Positions 23,738-32,614 of a stretch of DNA of 37,837 nt are shown in pieces (position 1 is the first letter of the stretch; the number at the start of each line of letters is the position of its first letter). The notes under the pieces are model-generated. The model searched no databases. It was given only the letters and a program-made list of their open reading frames with translations, and had not been told where the DNA came from. The stretch is from Clostridia bacterium. Lineage in GTDB: Bacteria > Bacteroidota > Bacteroidia > Bacteroidales > 4484-276. The DNA is taken from contig SABY01000025.1 of the NCBI GenBank assembly GCA_009928785.1, positions 1 through 37,837 of the forward strand, read 5' to 3'. Both the position numbers and the translations under genes were made by a program.

Positions 23738-25882
23738 ATGCAAAAAAGAACTACCAAATCAGACCAGGACCTGAAGAGTGATGATCTACAAAAACATACC
23801 GTCGATAATGAAGGTAAGTTTATGACTACCAATCAGGGTTTACGTATCAACGACGATCAAAATTCGCTCACAGCAGGCGATCGTGGTCCTACCTTGCTGG
23901 AGGATTTTCATCTGCGCGAAAAAATCACGCATTTCGACCACGAGAGAATCCCGGAGCGCATTGTCCATGCACGTGGCAGCGGGGCGCACGGTTATTTTGA
24001 ACTAACGGAATCTTTAACGGAATATACCAAAGCAAAATTCCTGCAAACTCCCGGAACGCGTACACCTGTATTTGCACGTTTCAGTACAGTGGCCGGCTCG
24101 CGAGGTTCTACTGATTTGGCGCGTGATGTCCGTGGCTTTGCAGTAAAGTTTTATACCCAAGAAGGCAACTACGATCTGGTGGGAAACAACATGCCCATAT
24201 TTTTTATTCAGGATGCTTTGAAATTTCCTGACCTTATTCATGCCGTAAAACCTGAACCCAACAATGAAATGCCACAGGCGGCATCGGCACACGATACTTT
24301 TTGGGATTTTGTGTCGCTCACGCCCGAAACAATGCACAACGTAATGTGGCTCATGAGCGACCGCGCTATTCCGCGCAGCTTGCGTATGATGGAAGGATTT
24401 GGAATTCACACCTACCGTTTCGTCAACAGCAACAACAAGTCGGTTTTTGTCCGCTTCCATTGGAAACCTGTGCTTGGCGTACACTCTGTGGTATGGGACG
24501 AAGCACAGAAAATATCAGGCAACGACCCCGACTTCCATCGCCGCGATTTGTACGAAGCCATCGACAATGGACATCCTGCCCAATGGGATTTTGGGGTGCA
24601 GATTGTAGAAGAAAAAGACGAACATAAATTCAAATTTGATCTTCTCGATCCTACCAAACTCATCCCCGAAGAGCTGGTGCCGGTAAAAATTGTTGGCCGC
24701 ATGACGCTAAACCGCAATCCCGACAACTTTTTTGCCGAAACCGAGCAGGTAGCTTTTCATCCTGGACACGTCGTATCAGGCATCGACTTCTCCAACGATC
24801 CGCTTCTGCAAGGCCGCCTGTTTTCTTATACCGATACGCAATTGATACGGCTGGGTGGTCCCAATTTTCACGAAATTCCTATCAACCGGCCTATAGCCCC
24901 TGTGCACAACAACCAGCGCGATGGCTACATGCGCCAAACCATTAACCCCGGACAATCGAGCTACCATCCAAATTCTACAGGCGATGGGCATCCGCATCAG
25001 GCAAAAGCTGCCGACGGAGGTTTTGTTTCGTACCACGAACGAATCGATGCACATAAGATTCGCTCCCGCAGCAAAAGTTTTATGGATCATTTCAGCCAGC
25101 CCGCTATGTTTTACCATAGCCAGAGCGAAGCTGAAAAAAATCATATTGTCGATGCTTTTCGTTTTGAGTTAGGGAAAGTAAAGCAGGAAGCTATCCGCCA
25201 ACGCATGGTAAGCCTGCTCACAAAAATCGACAAATCGCTGGCCGAAAGGGTCGCTGCCGGTTTAGGTCTTAAAATTCAAAAACCCGATGCAATTACCAAT
25301 CATAGCTATCCCGCCGATGCTGATCCAAAATCGTATCAGTCGATAGAAGCAGACCCCGACATCCCCAAATCGGAGGCACTGAGTATGGAAAATACCGTGA
25401 AGGATACCATTCAATCCAGACAAATCGCGATATTAGCTGCCGACGGGGTGGATGATAATTCGCTCGACACCATGCAAGCAGCTTTGCAAAAAGAGGGAGC
25501 AATGACAAAAATTGTTTCCGTTCGCTTAGGCAACATCAAAACTGCTGCGGGAAAATTGGTCAAAATTGACGATAGTCTGCTCACGGCCGCCTCGGTTTTG
25601 TTTGACGCAGTTTATGTTCCTTCGGGCGAAAAAAGTGTGTCAGCACTCAGCGCCCATCCTAAAACTGCCGGTTTTGTTGCCGATGCCTACAAACATTGCA
25701 AAGCCATAGCTGCCAGTGGTGAGGGTAAAAATTTGCTTATGGTAGTGGATGAATTGGCTGACCAAGGAAAAGCACAAAAAGCGGATCAGGGGATTTTAAT
25801 AGATAAATCACCCAAAGACTTTGTGAAGGCTATTGCACAGCACCGGTTTTGGATTCGCGAAAAGAAGAAAGAAAAAGAGTAG
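23738..25882 (+). CDS. katE: Large-subunit catalase (HPII/KatE type)
   Basis: This haem enzyme dismutates H2O2. The 714-residue protein has the distal-site His77 in [15 protein letters not shown], Asn150/151 in [12 protein letters not shown], the SYTDTQ segment with the proximal-haem Tyr region, and an extra C-terminal class I amidotransferase/DJ-1-like domain (about 565-714) that is the hallmark of large-subunit (clade 2) catalases. The N-terminal extension of about 40 residues is also normal for the type. The C-terminal domain usually lacks catalytic activity. A FAD oxidoreductase follows after a hairpin. Confidence 0.95.
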   Translation: MQKRTTKSDQDLKSDDLQKHTVDNEGKFMTTNQGLRINDDQNSLTAGDRGPTLLEDFHLREKITHFDHERIPERIVHARGSGAHGYFELTESLTEYTKAKFLQTPGTRTPVFARFSTVAGSRGSTDLARDVRGFAVKFYTQEGNYDLVGNNMPIFFIQDALKFPDLIHAVKPEPNNEMPQAASAHDTFWDFVSLTPETMHNVMWLMSDRAIPRSLRMMEGFGIHTYRFVNSNNKSVFVRFHWKPVLGVHSVVWDEAQKISGNDPDFHRRDLYEAIDNGHPAQWDFGVQIVEEKDEHKFKFDLLDPTKLIPEELVPVKIVGRMTLNRNPDNFFAETEQVAFHPGHVVSGIDFSNDPLLQGRLFSYTDTQLIRLGGPNFHEIPINRPIAPVHNNQRDGYMRQTINPGQSSYHPNSTGDGHPHQAKAADGGFVSYHERIDAHKIRSRSKSFMDHFSQPAMFYHSQSEAEKNHIVDAFRFELGKVKQEAIRQRMVSLLTKIDKSLAERVAAGLGLKIQKPDAITNHSYPADADPKSYQSIEADPDIPKSEALSMENTVKDTIQSRQIAILAADGVDDNSLDTMQAALQKEGAMTKIVSVRLGNIKTAAGKLVKIDDSLLTAASVLFDAVYVPSGEKSVSALSAHPKTAGFVADAYKHCKAIAASGEGKNLLMVVDELADQGKAQKADQGILIDKSPKDFVKAIAQHRFWIREKKKEKE

Positions 25883-25925
25883 CATAAGTATGTTTTTGTT
25901 TTTTACATCTCATCAGGAAAACTGA

Positions 25926-25964
25926 AATATCGTGGTTTGCGAATAACTTCCGAGCCACGATATT
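25926..25964. promoter_or_regulatory. Hairpin between catalase and the FAD oxidoreductase
   Basis: AATATCGTGG (25926-25935) and CCACGATATT (25955-25964) pair perfectly over 10 bp around a 19-nt loop. There is no T-run, so it may be a processing or attenuation structure or an operator rather than a standard terminator. A related word, ACCACGAA, follows. Confidence 0.5.
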
Positions 25965-26004
25965 CGTCTGAACCACGAATTTCTAATTTTAAAATCATCC
26001 CACA

Positions 26005-27204
26005 ATGGACATCCGCTCTAATGAGCCGTATTGGCTAATAAAGAATGCGTTTGAAAGCAGCTACCCTTCGTTGCAAAAATCGATTACAACCGATGTTTTG
26101 GTGATTGGCGGTGGAATTACCGGCGCGCTGATTACCTACCAATTGCTCAAGGAAGGACGAGAGGTTGTGTTGGTGGATAGACGCGATGTATGCAACGGCA
26201 GCAGCGCTGCCAGCACCGCCATGTTGCAATACGAAATAGACGTCCCGCTTTACAAATTGATCGAACAACGCGGGGAGGAAACGGCTATATCGAGTTATAA
26301 AAACTGCGAAAAAGCAATTTATGATCTCGAAAATATCGTCGAAGAAATTGACAGCAATTGCCACTTTGAGATCAGAAAGAGTGTCTATTTCGCCTCCGAC
26401 AAGGATGGTGAAAAAATGCTTGAAAAGGAATTCCGTACTCGGCAAAAATTTGGCTTCGCAGTAGAATGGCTCAATAGAAATCAGTTGCACGATTTGGGAT
26501 TGGATGCCCGTGTTGCTATTCAATCAGATTCGGGTGGTAATTTCGATCCGTACAAATTTACGTATGATTTGTTGGCGCTTTGCGCTAAAAAAGGAGCAAC
26601 TATTTTCGACCGGACGGAGATAAGAAAGACCCGGCAGAAAGGCGACAAAATGATTGCGGTAACGCCCGACAAATTAAAGATACAAGCCAACCACATTATC
26701 CATTGCACAGGCTATGAGAGTGTAAAAACGATAGCCAAAAAAATCGTCAACCTTAAAAGCACGTATGCGCTGGCATCCGAGGCTTTTGAAGAGTTGCCCT
26801 ACCCGTTCCGCAACCATATTTTTTGGGATACATCCTCGCCCTATTTTTATTTTCGTGGCACTGCCGATAATAGAGTGATTGCGGGCGGTGGCGACGAAAA
26901 GTTTAAAAATGCCATCAAACGTGATGCCCTGCTCAACAAAAAATGGGATTTCCTTACTAAGCATTTTAAGCGGTATTTTCACGGCATCGACTTTACTCCC
27001 GATTACATCTGGGCCGGTACTTTTGGCGAAACCGAAGATGGCTTGCCTTATCTTGGCCGGCCAAATCCTGAAATAAACGAGCATTACGTATTAGGTTTTG
27101 GCGGCAACGGCATCACTTACAGCGTTATGGCCATGGACGCGATTCTCGATTCGTTGAACCATCGCGACCATATATTTTTAACCGATTATGGTTTCGACAG
27201 GTAA
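26005..27204 (+). CDS. FAD-dependent oxidoreductase (DAO/glycine-oxidase-like)
   Basis: The 399-residue protein begins with a Rossmann motif (TDVLVIGGGITGALITYQL, about 30-48) and the SSAASTAMLQYEID segment typical of DAO-family amine or amino acid oxidases; a late WAGTFGETEDGLPYLG and GFGGNGITYS complete the FAD site. Substrates in this family include amino acids, sarcosine and glycerol-3-phosphate; none can be assigned. Many members make H2O2, which suits the catalase 122 nt upstream. It converges with the minus-strand glycosyltransferase 22 nt downstream. Confidence 0.85.
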   Translation: MDIRSNEPYWLIKNAFESSYPSLQKSITTDVLVIGGGITGALITYQLLKEGREVVLVDRRDVCNGSSAASTAMLQYEIDVPLYKLIEQRGEETAISSYKNCEKAIYDLENIVEEIDSNCHFEIRKSVYFASDKDGEKMLEKEFRTRQKFGFAVEWLNRNQLHDLGLDARVAIQSDSGGNFDPYKFTYDLLALCAKKGATIFDRTEIRKTRQKGDKMIAVTPDKLKIQANHIIHCTGYESVKTIAKKIVNLKSTYALASEAFEELPYPFRNHIFWDTSSPYFYFRGTADNRVIAGGGDEKFKNAIKRDALLNKKWDFLTKHFKRYFHGIDFTPDYIWAGTFGETEDGLPYLGRPNPEINEHYVLGFGGNGITYSVMAMDAILDSLNHRDHIFLTDYGFDR

Positions 27205-27226
27205 TCACTGATTAACCCCGCCACCG

Positions 27227-28846
27227 TTATTTGCCGGCTTCACCCAGCACATCGTCGGGTTGTCGATAAAGTTTGCGCAGGCGATACACAAAGAAGTTTT
27301 CGACATGCTTATCGCCTTTGTAAATTGGGATGATGTCGGGGGTTTCGATGTATTTGAAATAGGCAAATAGATAGCCCGGCATAGTAAAGTCGCGGCTGCC
27401 GGTGATGTACCATGCGTCGCTGTCGATCTGCAATGGCGGGCGCTCCCGGTTTATCCAGGCATATTTATGAATGTCTTCCAGCGGGCCGATGGCGATGATT
27501 GGCATGTCGAGCGGCTGCGCCACATAATAATCGAGGTGAGCTGCCGGAAACCAGCGGTGGCTGATCATAGGCGCATCCGCAGGCATATAACCTGAGGCCA
27601 CATTCGTTTGTACCAGCGAGTCGAACTTTGTGGCAAGCTGGCGCCATCCGTACATATCGAGCGTTACGTCGTTGCTGCCCACCGTGCGGGCATCGTCGTA
27701 ACGGGTCGGGACGAGCAATCCGGTTTTTATTTCAACTACGCCCACCGTCAGCACCACCAGTAGTAAACCAACCGAAGCAATTATTGAACGGGGTATCCAC
27801 AACATTCGCTTTTTTCGCCTTGCGGCAATATCGGCAAGCCAGGCCGCTGCCACAACGATAAGCCCCAGATAAGCCGGCCCCGTCCAGTGTGGCAACGTGC
27901 GCCGAAACAATGCGAAAAACAAAAACAATATTATCAACGGTAGCGATGTAAGCAACAAAAGGCGCGTTTGCGGTGCGGCCAAAAATTTCTGTTTCCTTAC
28001 TATTGCGATAAGCGCCAGCACAATGAGCACAAAGTTGACGGGATTATTGTAGCCGATTTGCCCGAACAATTCAGTAAAGAAATAGTCCAACCGCAGGCCA
28101 CTGCCAAAAAATCCTACCCGCTCGCTCTGAAAAGTGAAGCTGATAAAGTCGTTTTGAAAATTCCAAACGATAACCGGAATGAATATGACCAGCGAGATCA
28201 AGACGCCGGCATAAAGTTCGGCGCGTCGCAGCCATGCGCGGTTGTAAAACAAAATATACAAGCCGGCGCCCAGCCAGAGGAAAACAGAAGTGTATTTGGA
28301 AAGCATGGCCAGCCCGATGGTGGTGGCAGCCAATAGTAGCCATCGCCCTTGTTTCTTCCCGACAGGCTTTGCCGGCAGCGAAATTATTAAAAGGTAAAGG
28401 CTCAGCAACCAGAAAAAAAGCTGTGGCGTGTCGGGCAGGATAAAAATGCCCGCAATCACAAAACAATACACCGAGGCATTATACAGCAGCGCGGCATACA
28501 GGCCTGTGAGCGGGTTTTTTACAATCCGCCCGATGCTATAAATGATAAAAGTATTGACGCCTCCCAAAATCACCGAGCTAAGACGCAGAAAAAATTCGTT
28601 ATTCCACAATAAATCAAAGCTAAATGCCTGAATAAAAAGCCCCACCATCGGCGGGTGATCAAAATGACTTAGCGCCGGATAAAGGGCGTAAGTCCAGTAG
28701 TAAACTTCGTCGTTGCCCAGTTCGAGCCACCAGGCCAGCACGCCGCGGATAAGCACCGACAAAGCAATTATCAGCGCCAGCATATGCTTTATGTTTGCAG
28801 GCGTCGGCACTTTTTCGAGTTGGAGAGTTGTTTTGCTGCCAAGCAT
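27227..28846 (-). CDS. GT39-type membrane glycosyltransferase (PMT/ArnT-like)
   Basis: The 539-residue protein has about 11 hydrophobic segments. An early loop, LELGNDEVYYW (Asp46-Glu47), followed by LSHFDHPPMVGL (Asp63), matches the catalytic acid loop of GT-C/GT39 enzymes that use polyprenyl-phosphate sugars. ArnT-like members modify lipid A; others mannosylate proteins or glycans. The acceptor is not identifiable. I start at ATG 28846, which overlaps the upstream stop (TGATG); the longer frame to 28981 lies inside the PHP gene. It is the second gene of a coupled pair. Confidence 0.88.
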   Translation of the reverse strand: MLGSKTTLQLEKVPTPANIKHMLALIIALSVLIRGVLAWWLELGNDEVYYWTYALYPALSHFDHPPMVGLFIQAFSFDLLWNNEFFLRLSSVILGGVNTFIIYSIGRIVKNPLTGLYAALLYNASVYCFVIAGIFILPDTPQLFFWLLSLYLLIISLPAKPVGKKQGRWLLLAATTIGLAMLSKYTSVFLWLGAGLYILFYNRAWLRRAELYAGVLISLVIFIPVIVWNFQNDFISFTFQSERVGFFGSGLRLDYFFTELFGQIGYNNPVNFVLIVLALIAIVRKQKFLAAPQTRLLLLTSLPLIILFLFFALFRRTLPHWTGPAYLGLIVVAAAWLADIAARRKKRMLWIPRSIIASVGLLLVVLTVGVVEIKTGLLVPTRYDDARTVGSNDVTLDMYGWRQLATKFDSLVQTNVASGYMPADAPMISHRWFPAAHLDYYVAQPLDMPIIAIGPLEDIHKYAWINRERPPLQIDSDAWYITGSRDFTMPGYLFAYFKYIETPDIIPIYKGDKHVENFFVYRLRKLYRQPDDVLGEAGK

Positions 28847-30087
28847 CAGCTCTGGTAATAATAAGTGCGGCGACCCATCCGGCCTTTTCGTTTGCGCGGG
28901 TGCCTGATGCGAATAACGATGAGCAGCAGCATGATAAAAATAACCAAAGCAACGCCGCGCTGTATCCAGGTTTTCACCCAATTTACAGTTGCCGGCGGCT
29001 GTAGTCCGGGAACAAGCCCGCTGTAGCGGAATACCGGATTGAGATAATACATGGTGCTGTTGTCGAAAGTAATCTCCGTCCGGATATAGGTGTCGTTGGG
29101 GCGCATGATGTAGCTGGCGCGGGATGTGTCGCTGAAGGTGCGGCGCAGTGTGCCGCCCTGGCCGATAAACGCTATCAGCGCCGCCGGTTCGCTCAAAGTT
29201 ACTGTCAGCGTGTCGCCAGTCAAATCGATGCTTTTCATAACAGGCAAATTGTTGTGAACGTTGGCTTTTTCAACAAAATTTTCACCGGGCTGCATTGCTA
29301 CGCGCGCACCAAAGGCGTTGCCGGATTTCAGGTTACGTTTTACCTGATCGGCATCCAGGCTTCGCGTATTTATGAATGTGCAAACGCGCCCCACTTCTTC
29401 GGGATTAAAAACATCGTGCGCATCGTCGTTACCCAGAATAAATGCAGCGTGGCCATGCGATAGCGCCATGTCCCAGTGCTGTATCGAAAAACGTATCTGG
29501 CTCATGGCCTCCATCAGATCGTAGTTGGTGAGATATTTCAGGTCGTCGAGCACGTAGCCGTCGCGCAGGTCGGGATGCGCCAGGGCAATAATCTCATTGT
29601 CGTCGCGCAACATATTTATCACATGTTGCTTGTGATGCAGGTTTTGATAAAAAGGATAATCTATCCAGTTGATGCCATCGGAGCCAATGCATACCTGATG
29701 CGTTTTGCGCGCGCTGTAGCCATGCTCGTATGTGGCGATATATTCGGGCGATTCCTCACCAAACTGATTGATCTTCATGTAATCGGAAGTAACGATGATG
29801 TCGTAACCCAACTGGCGGTAAATGGCCTGGATAGCTTCGTTGGTATTGTGACGTCCGTTGGTGATTCCCAGCCAGGCGCGCGATTGCACCTGGAAGTTGC
29901 CCTTTTTCCAGGCGCTGCTATCCATGCCGCGGTATGGGTTATAAAGCTTATCGCCCGAAAAGGGTTTGTAATCCGGAAAATCATAAATCGGCGCAATGGC
30001 GTAGATCACAAAAAAAAACACCAACAGCATCAGGATCAGCCACCCTGCCAGCTTAAAAAGAATCTTGAAAAATCGTCCGAGCATCAT
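28846..30087 (-). CDS. Membrane-anchored PHP-domain-like protein
   Basis: The 413-residue protein has a membrane helix at about 12-32, a PHP-like domain and a second helix near 375-395 followed by an Arg/Lys-rich tail. PHP metal motifs are visible as VTSDY (99-103), LAHPD (169-173) and GNDDAHD (219-225). The first motif, normally HxH, appears to be replaced in GITNGRHNT (74-82), so metal binding and phosphoesterase activity are uncertain. The globular part probably faces the periplasm. It is translationally coupled to the GT39 enzyme, suggesting a joint role in cell-surface glycan or lipid modification. Confidence 0.8.
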   Translation of the reverse strand: MMLGRFFKILFKLAGWLILMLLVFFFVIYAIAPIYDFPDYKPFSGDKLYNPYRGMDSSAWKKGNFQVQSRAWLGITNGRHNTNEAIQAIYRQLGYDIIVTSDYMKINQFGEESPEYIATYEHGYSARKTHQVCIGSDGINWIDYPFYQNLHHKQHVINMLRDDNEIIALAHPDLRDGYVLDDLKYLTNYDLMEAMSQIRFSIQHWDMALSHGHAAFILGNDDAHDVFNPEEVGRVCTFINTRSLDADQVKRNLKSGNAFGARVAMQPGENFVEKANVHNNLPVMKSIDLTGDTLTVTLSEPAALIAFIGQGGTLRRTFSDTSRASYIMRPNDTYIRTEITFDNSTMYYLNPVFRYSGLVPGLQPPATVNWVKTWIQRGVALVIFIMLLLIVIRIRHPRKRKGRMGRRTYYYQS

Positions 30088-30129
30088 TTAGTTTTTAAAA
30101 ACGAATTATTCGTTATTTGCAGCAGCAAG

Positions 30130-30137
30130 CAAAATTA
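30130..30137 (-). promoter_or_regulatory. -7 element of the PHP-GT39 pair
   Basis: On the minus strand this reads TAATTTTG, matching TAnnTTTG and lying 42 nt upstream of the ATG. A TTG lies upstream but not at the ideal spacing. Confidence 0.45.
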
Positions 30138-30350
30138 ACAATAAATGCCAAGCTATGTTTTTTTAGGTGGGATAATGTAACGGCGGGTTCGTTCATTGTG
30201 AAAAACATTTTTTACAAAAATTGTAACCTTATCAATATTTAGTTGTCAAACAGCCTGGAATCTTGCAACCAAAACCTGATCATACGTTTTGGTTTAATTT
30301 TCGATTTTATCCGGAAAAGCAATGTTCAATAGTTGGTTTTAAAAATAAAT

Positions 30351-30358
30351 TACTTTTG
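30351..30358 (+). promoter_or_regulatory. -7 element of the PspC-like gene
   Basis: TACTTTTG matches TAnnTTTG and lies 17 nt upstream of the ATG at 30376. The -33 match is weak. Confidence 0.5.
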
Positions 30359-30375
30359 AAAAAAAAATCAGAACA

Positions 30376-30909
30376 ATGGAAACACACCGACATCTTTATC
30401 GTAGCCGCACCGACACTGTTATCGCCGGGGTTTCGGGCGGTCTGGGGAAATATTTTAACGTTGATCCCATCATCATCCGGATATTGTTTCTAGTGCTTAC
30501 CTTCGTTGCTGCCGGTGGGTTGATTGCCTACATCATCTTGTGGATCGCTGTGCCGCTGGAGCGGTACAATAGTTATTACAACAGCAGCCGTTACAATCAG
30601 ACCACTCCGCCCAATCCCGGCAATCCCGGCGCTCCCGATCCTGATTTCGCTGCCAATAGCCAAAAGACCAACAGTGAGTTTGAAAACACCATTTTAAATC
30701 CTGATGAAGAAATGCGAAAAAAACAATCCGAACGCAAACAACCTACCGACGGCAGCCTCGTAGCCGGCATCATACTCATTACACTGGGCGGGCTTTTTCT
30801 GGCAGGCCAGTTTATCCCGCGCATCAACTTTGGCGATCTTTGGCCGGTGATGCTTATCGTGGTTGGGATTCTCATTATTTTCGGCAGCACACGCAGTGGC
30901 AGACGATAA
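30376..30909 (+). CDS. PspC-domain membrane protein with C-terminal LiaI/LiaF-type module
   Basis: The 177-residue protein opens with a PspC domain (LYRSRTDTVIAGVSGGLGKYF, then a membrane helix near 31-60), followed by a Pro/Asn/Ser-rich linker (about 65-125) and a second membrane module (GIILITLGGLFLAGQ...LWPVMLIVVGILIIFG, about 131-170). PspC proteins sense or signal envelope stress. The C-terminal module resembles the N-terminal part of the next gene's product. The two genes are 30 nt apart and probably form one operon. Confidence 0.88.
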   Translation: METHRHLYRSRTDTVIAGVSGGLGKYFNVDPIIIRILFLVLTFVAAGGLIAYIILWIAVPLERYNSYYNSSRYNQTTPPNPGNPGAPDPDFAANSQKTNSEFENTILNPDEEMRKKQSERKQPTDGSLVAGIILITLGGLFLAGQFIPRINFGDLWPVMLIVVGILIIFGSTRSGRR

Positions 30910-30939
30910 TTGTGTTATCAATTTTTAAAAAGATAAATT

Positions 30940-31887
30940 ATGAAATCAAAAAATGTTTTCTGGGGCATCATTCTTATCAGCATCGGGCTGTTGTTTGTGC
31001 TACGCAACTTTGGTTATATCGATTTTGGATGGTATGCTGTGCGCCAGCTTTGGCCGGTAATCCTTGTTATCCTTGGCATCTCGCTGCTTCCCATCAACGG
31101 TGCGGTGCGGGTGGTGCTGGCATTTGTTATCGTCGCCTTCTCCATTTGGTTTTTAAGTACCAATGACCTGGATCAAAACAGAGGCAACAGTTGGCGCGAC
31201 TGGTTTCGCAATTCCCATCAGCATGGCTATTACAACGATTCCGATGCGGAGGATCAACCGATGGAGGATATGAGCCAATATCTCACCGAGAGTTTTCAGA
31301 GCGACATACAAAATGCGGTGCTCGATCTGGATGCCGTGGCCGGAGAATTTACTATTGATGGCGTGAGCGATGATTTGTTGAGCTTTCAGCGCGAAGGCAA
31401 CTTTGGCAGATATTATTTAAACGCCAATAACGCTGGAAGTGCCGTGGTGCTTAAGCTCGGTATGGAGCAGCATTTCCGTCGGATGGACAACTTTCGCAAT
31501 AAAGCTACCATCAGCCTGCACCCCGACCCGCTGTGGGATGTGAAAGTGGACGCGGGAGCCGCCACCATTGATTTTGATCTTACGCCTTTTAGAGTTGATA
31601 ATATCGACATCGATGGCGGAGCTTCTGACATAACGCTTAGGCTGGGCAGCCGCCACCCACTGAGCGAAGTTTCTATCGACGCCGGCGCCGTAAATGTTGC
31701 CATCGAAATTCCTGCCGCCTCCGGCTGTCGCGTCAAAACAAGTACTTTCCTCTCCAACAAAGACCTCGAAGGTTTCGAGAAACAGGAAAATGGTCTTTAT
31801 CTCACCGAAAACTACGACACCGCTGCCGCGCGCATCGAAATCTCTATTAATGCTGCTGTTTCCGATCTTAAAGTAATTCGGTATTAA
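30940..31887 (+). CDS. LiaF-like membrane protein with adhesin-like beta domain
   Basis: The 315-residue protein has an N-terminal DUF5668-type membrane module (about 7-70; GIILISIGLLFVLRN, QLWPVILVILGISLLP), a short charged linker, then a beta-helical domain built on repeats such as VDAGAATIDFDL, IDGGASDITLRLG and IDAGAVNVAIEI. LiaF-type proteins of Gram-positive bacteria and related Bacteroidota proteins are tied to cell-envelope stress. It is 30 nt after the PspC-like gene. No histidine kinase or regulator lies nearby. Confidence 0.85.
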   Translation: MKSKNVFWGIILISIGLLFVLRNFGYIDFGWYAVRQLWPVILVILGISLLPINGAVRVVLAFVIVAFSIWFLSTNDLDQNRGNSWRDWFRNSHQHGYYNDSDAEDQPMEDMSQYLTESFQSDIQNAVLDLDAVAGEFTIDGVSDDLLSFQREGNFGRYYLNANNAGSAVVLKLGMEQHFRRMDNFRNKATISLHPDPLWDVKVDAGAATIDFDLTPFRVDNIDIDGGASDITLRLGSRHPLSEVSIDAGAVNVAIEIPAASGCRVKTSTFLSNKDLEGFEKQENGLYLTENYDTAAARIEISINAAVSDLKVIRY

Positions 31888-31913
31888 TAAACAAGCCCTT
31901 TGTTTTAATATGC

Positions 31914-32064
31914 TTGTCGCGAGAGGTGGAATTTTTCTACTAAGCTCAAATAAATAGAAGAAGATTATTTTCTTGGCCTGAAACCATCCACAGCAGCGGC
32001 CAGTGTGCCGGCGCTCCGGCAGAGAATGCCTGTCCCGATTGTCGGGAGGGCTGGGGGATGAGGT
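31914..32064 (+). repeat. Long direct repeat, copy A
   Basis: It begins TTGTCGCGAGAG and ends with GGGCTGGGGGATGAGGT. Near the 3' end is TCCCGATTGTCGGGA, a hairpin with one G-T mismatch. Homology to copy B extends across the whole length with numerous substitutions and small gaps. Confidence 0.75.
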
Positions 32065-32156
32065 CGTTAAATTCCCGGACAACTCCAAGAATCCACGAAT
32101 TACAACGAATTAAGCCAATTCACACGAATTTTACCGCATTTAATAAGCTAATAAGG

Positions 32157-32319
32157 TTGTTGCGAGATGCTGAATTTTTCCACTAAGGTGAATTGATTGG
32201 AAATAAGGTTTTTATCTCTTCGCCCGAAACCACGCACAGCAGCGGCTTGTGCGCTGGCGCTCCCCTTCTCCTATAGGAGAAAGCCTGTCCCGATTATCGG
32301 GAGGGCTGGGGGATGAGGT
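32157..32319 (+). repeat. Long direct repeat, copy B
   Basis: This is parallel to copy A. It contains two perfect short palindromes, TTCTCCTATAGGAGAA and TCCCGATTATCGGGA, and ends GGGCTGGGGGATGAGGT. Its 3' half is nearly identical to copy C. Confidence 0.8.
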
Positions 32320-32353
32320 CAGACGTTTCTATGTCAGCCGTTGGCAAATCAAA

Positions 32354-32398
32354 ACCCCCTCTAACTCCTCCGTCAGCCGACGGAGAGAATGCCAACGC
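32354..32398 (+). repeat. 45-bp dispersed repeat, copy 2
   Basis: It matches the reverse complement of 13058-13102 with three mismatches. The core CCGTCAGCCGACGG can form a hairpin. Confidence 0.75.
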
Positions 32399-32442
32399 AC
32401 AGGCCGCGGCAGCGTTCAACATAATCCACCCAAAACACATCC

Positions 32443-32526
32443 GCAGCAGCGGCTTGTGCGCTGGCGCTCCCCTTCTCCTCAAGGAGAAATCCTGTCCCGA
32501 TTATCGGGAGGGCTGGGGGATGAGGT
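32443..32526 (+). repeat. Short direct repeat, copy C
   Basis: It corresponds to the 3' half of copy B, from GCAGCAGCGGCTTGTGCG to GGGGGATGAGGT. TTCTCCTCAAGGAGAA replaces the TATA-centred palindrome of copy B. Confidence 0.8.
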
Positions 32527-32564
32527 TAAAACCGCCATTACAAAGGTCGTTACCCGTGATGAAG

Positions 32565-32572
32565 TATATTTG
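32565..32572 (+). promoter_or_regulatory. -7 element of the alpha-2-macroglobulin gene
   Basis: TATATTTG matches TAnnTTTG and lies 42 nt before the ATG at 32615. No clear -33 element is seen. Confidence 0.5.
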
Positions 32573-32614
32573 CATCATTATTGTTTAGGAATATGATCAC
32601 AAAAATTTTTCACT

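Larger units (their letters stand above)
31888..32614. other. Gene-free repeat nest
   Basis: No gene is supported over about 730 nt. The stretch holds two copies of a roughly 150-160 nt direct repeat and a third shorter copy, a copy of the 45-bp repeat, CACGAATT-type words near 32090-32130, and a -7 element just before the alpha-2-macroglobulin gene. The short open frames here are made of repeat sequence and look non-coding. Confidence 0.75.

Noticed and set aside
29476..30138. Plus-strand frame of 220 codons
   Set aside because: It is antisense to the PHP-like gene and lacks a promoter or family signature.
32249..32596. Overlapping frames of 91-115 codons in the repeat nest
   Set aside because: They consist of the dispersed repeats themselves and read through palindromes, so they are not credible genes.
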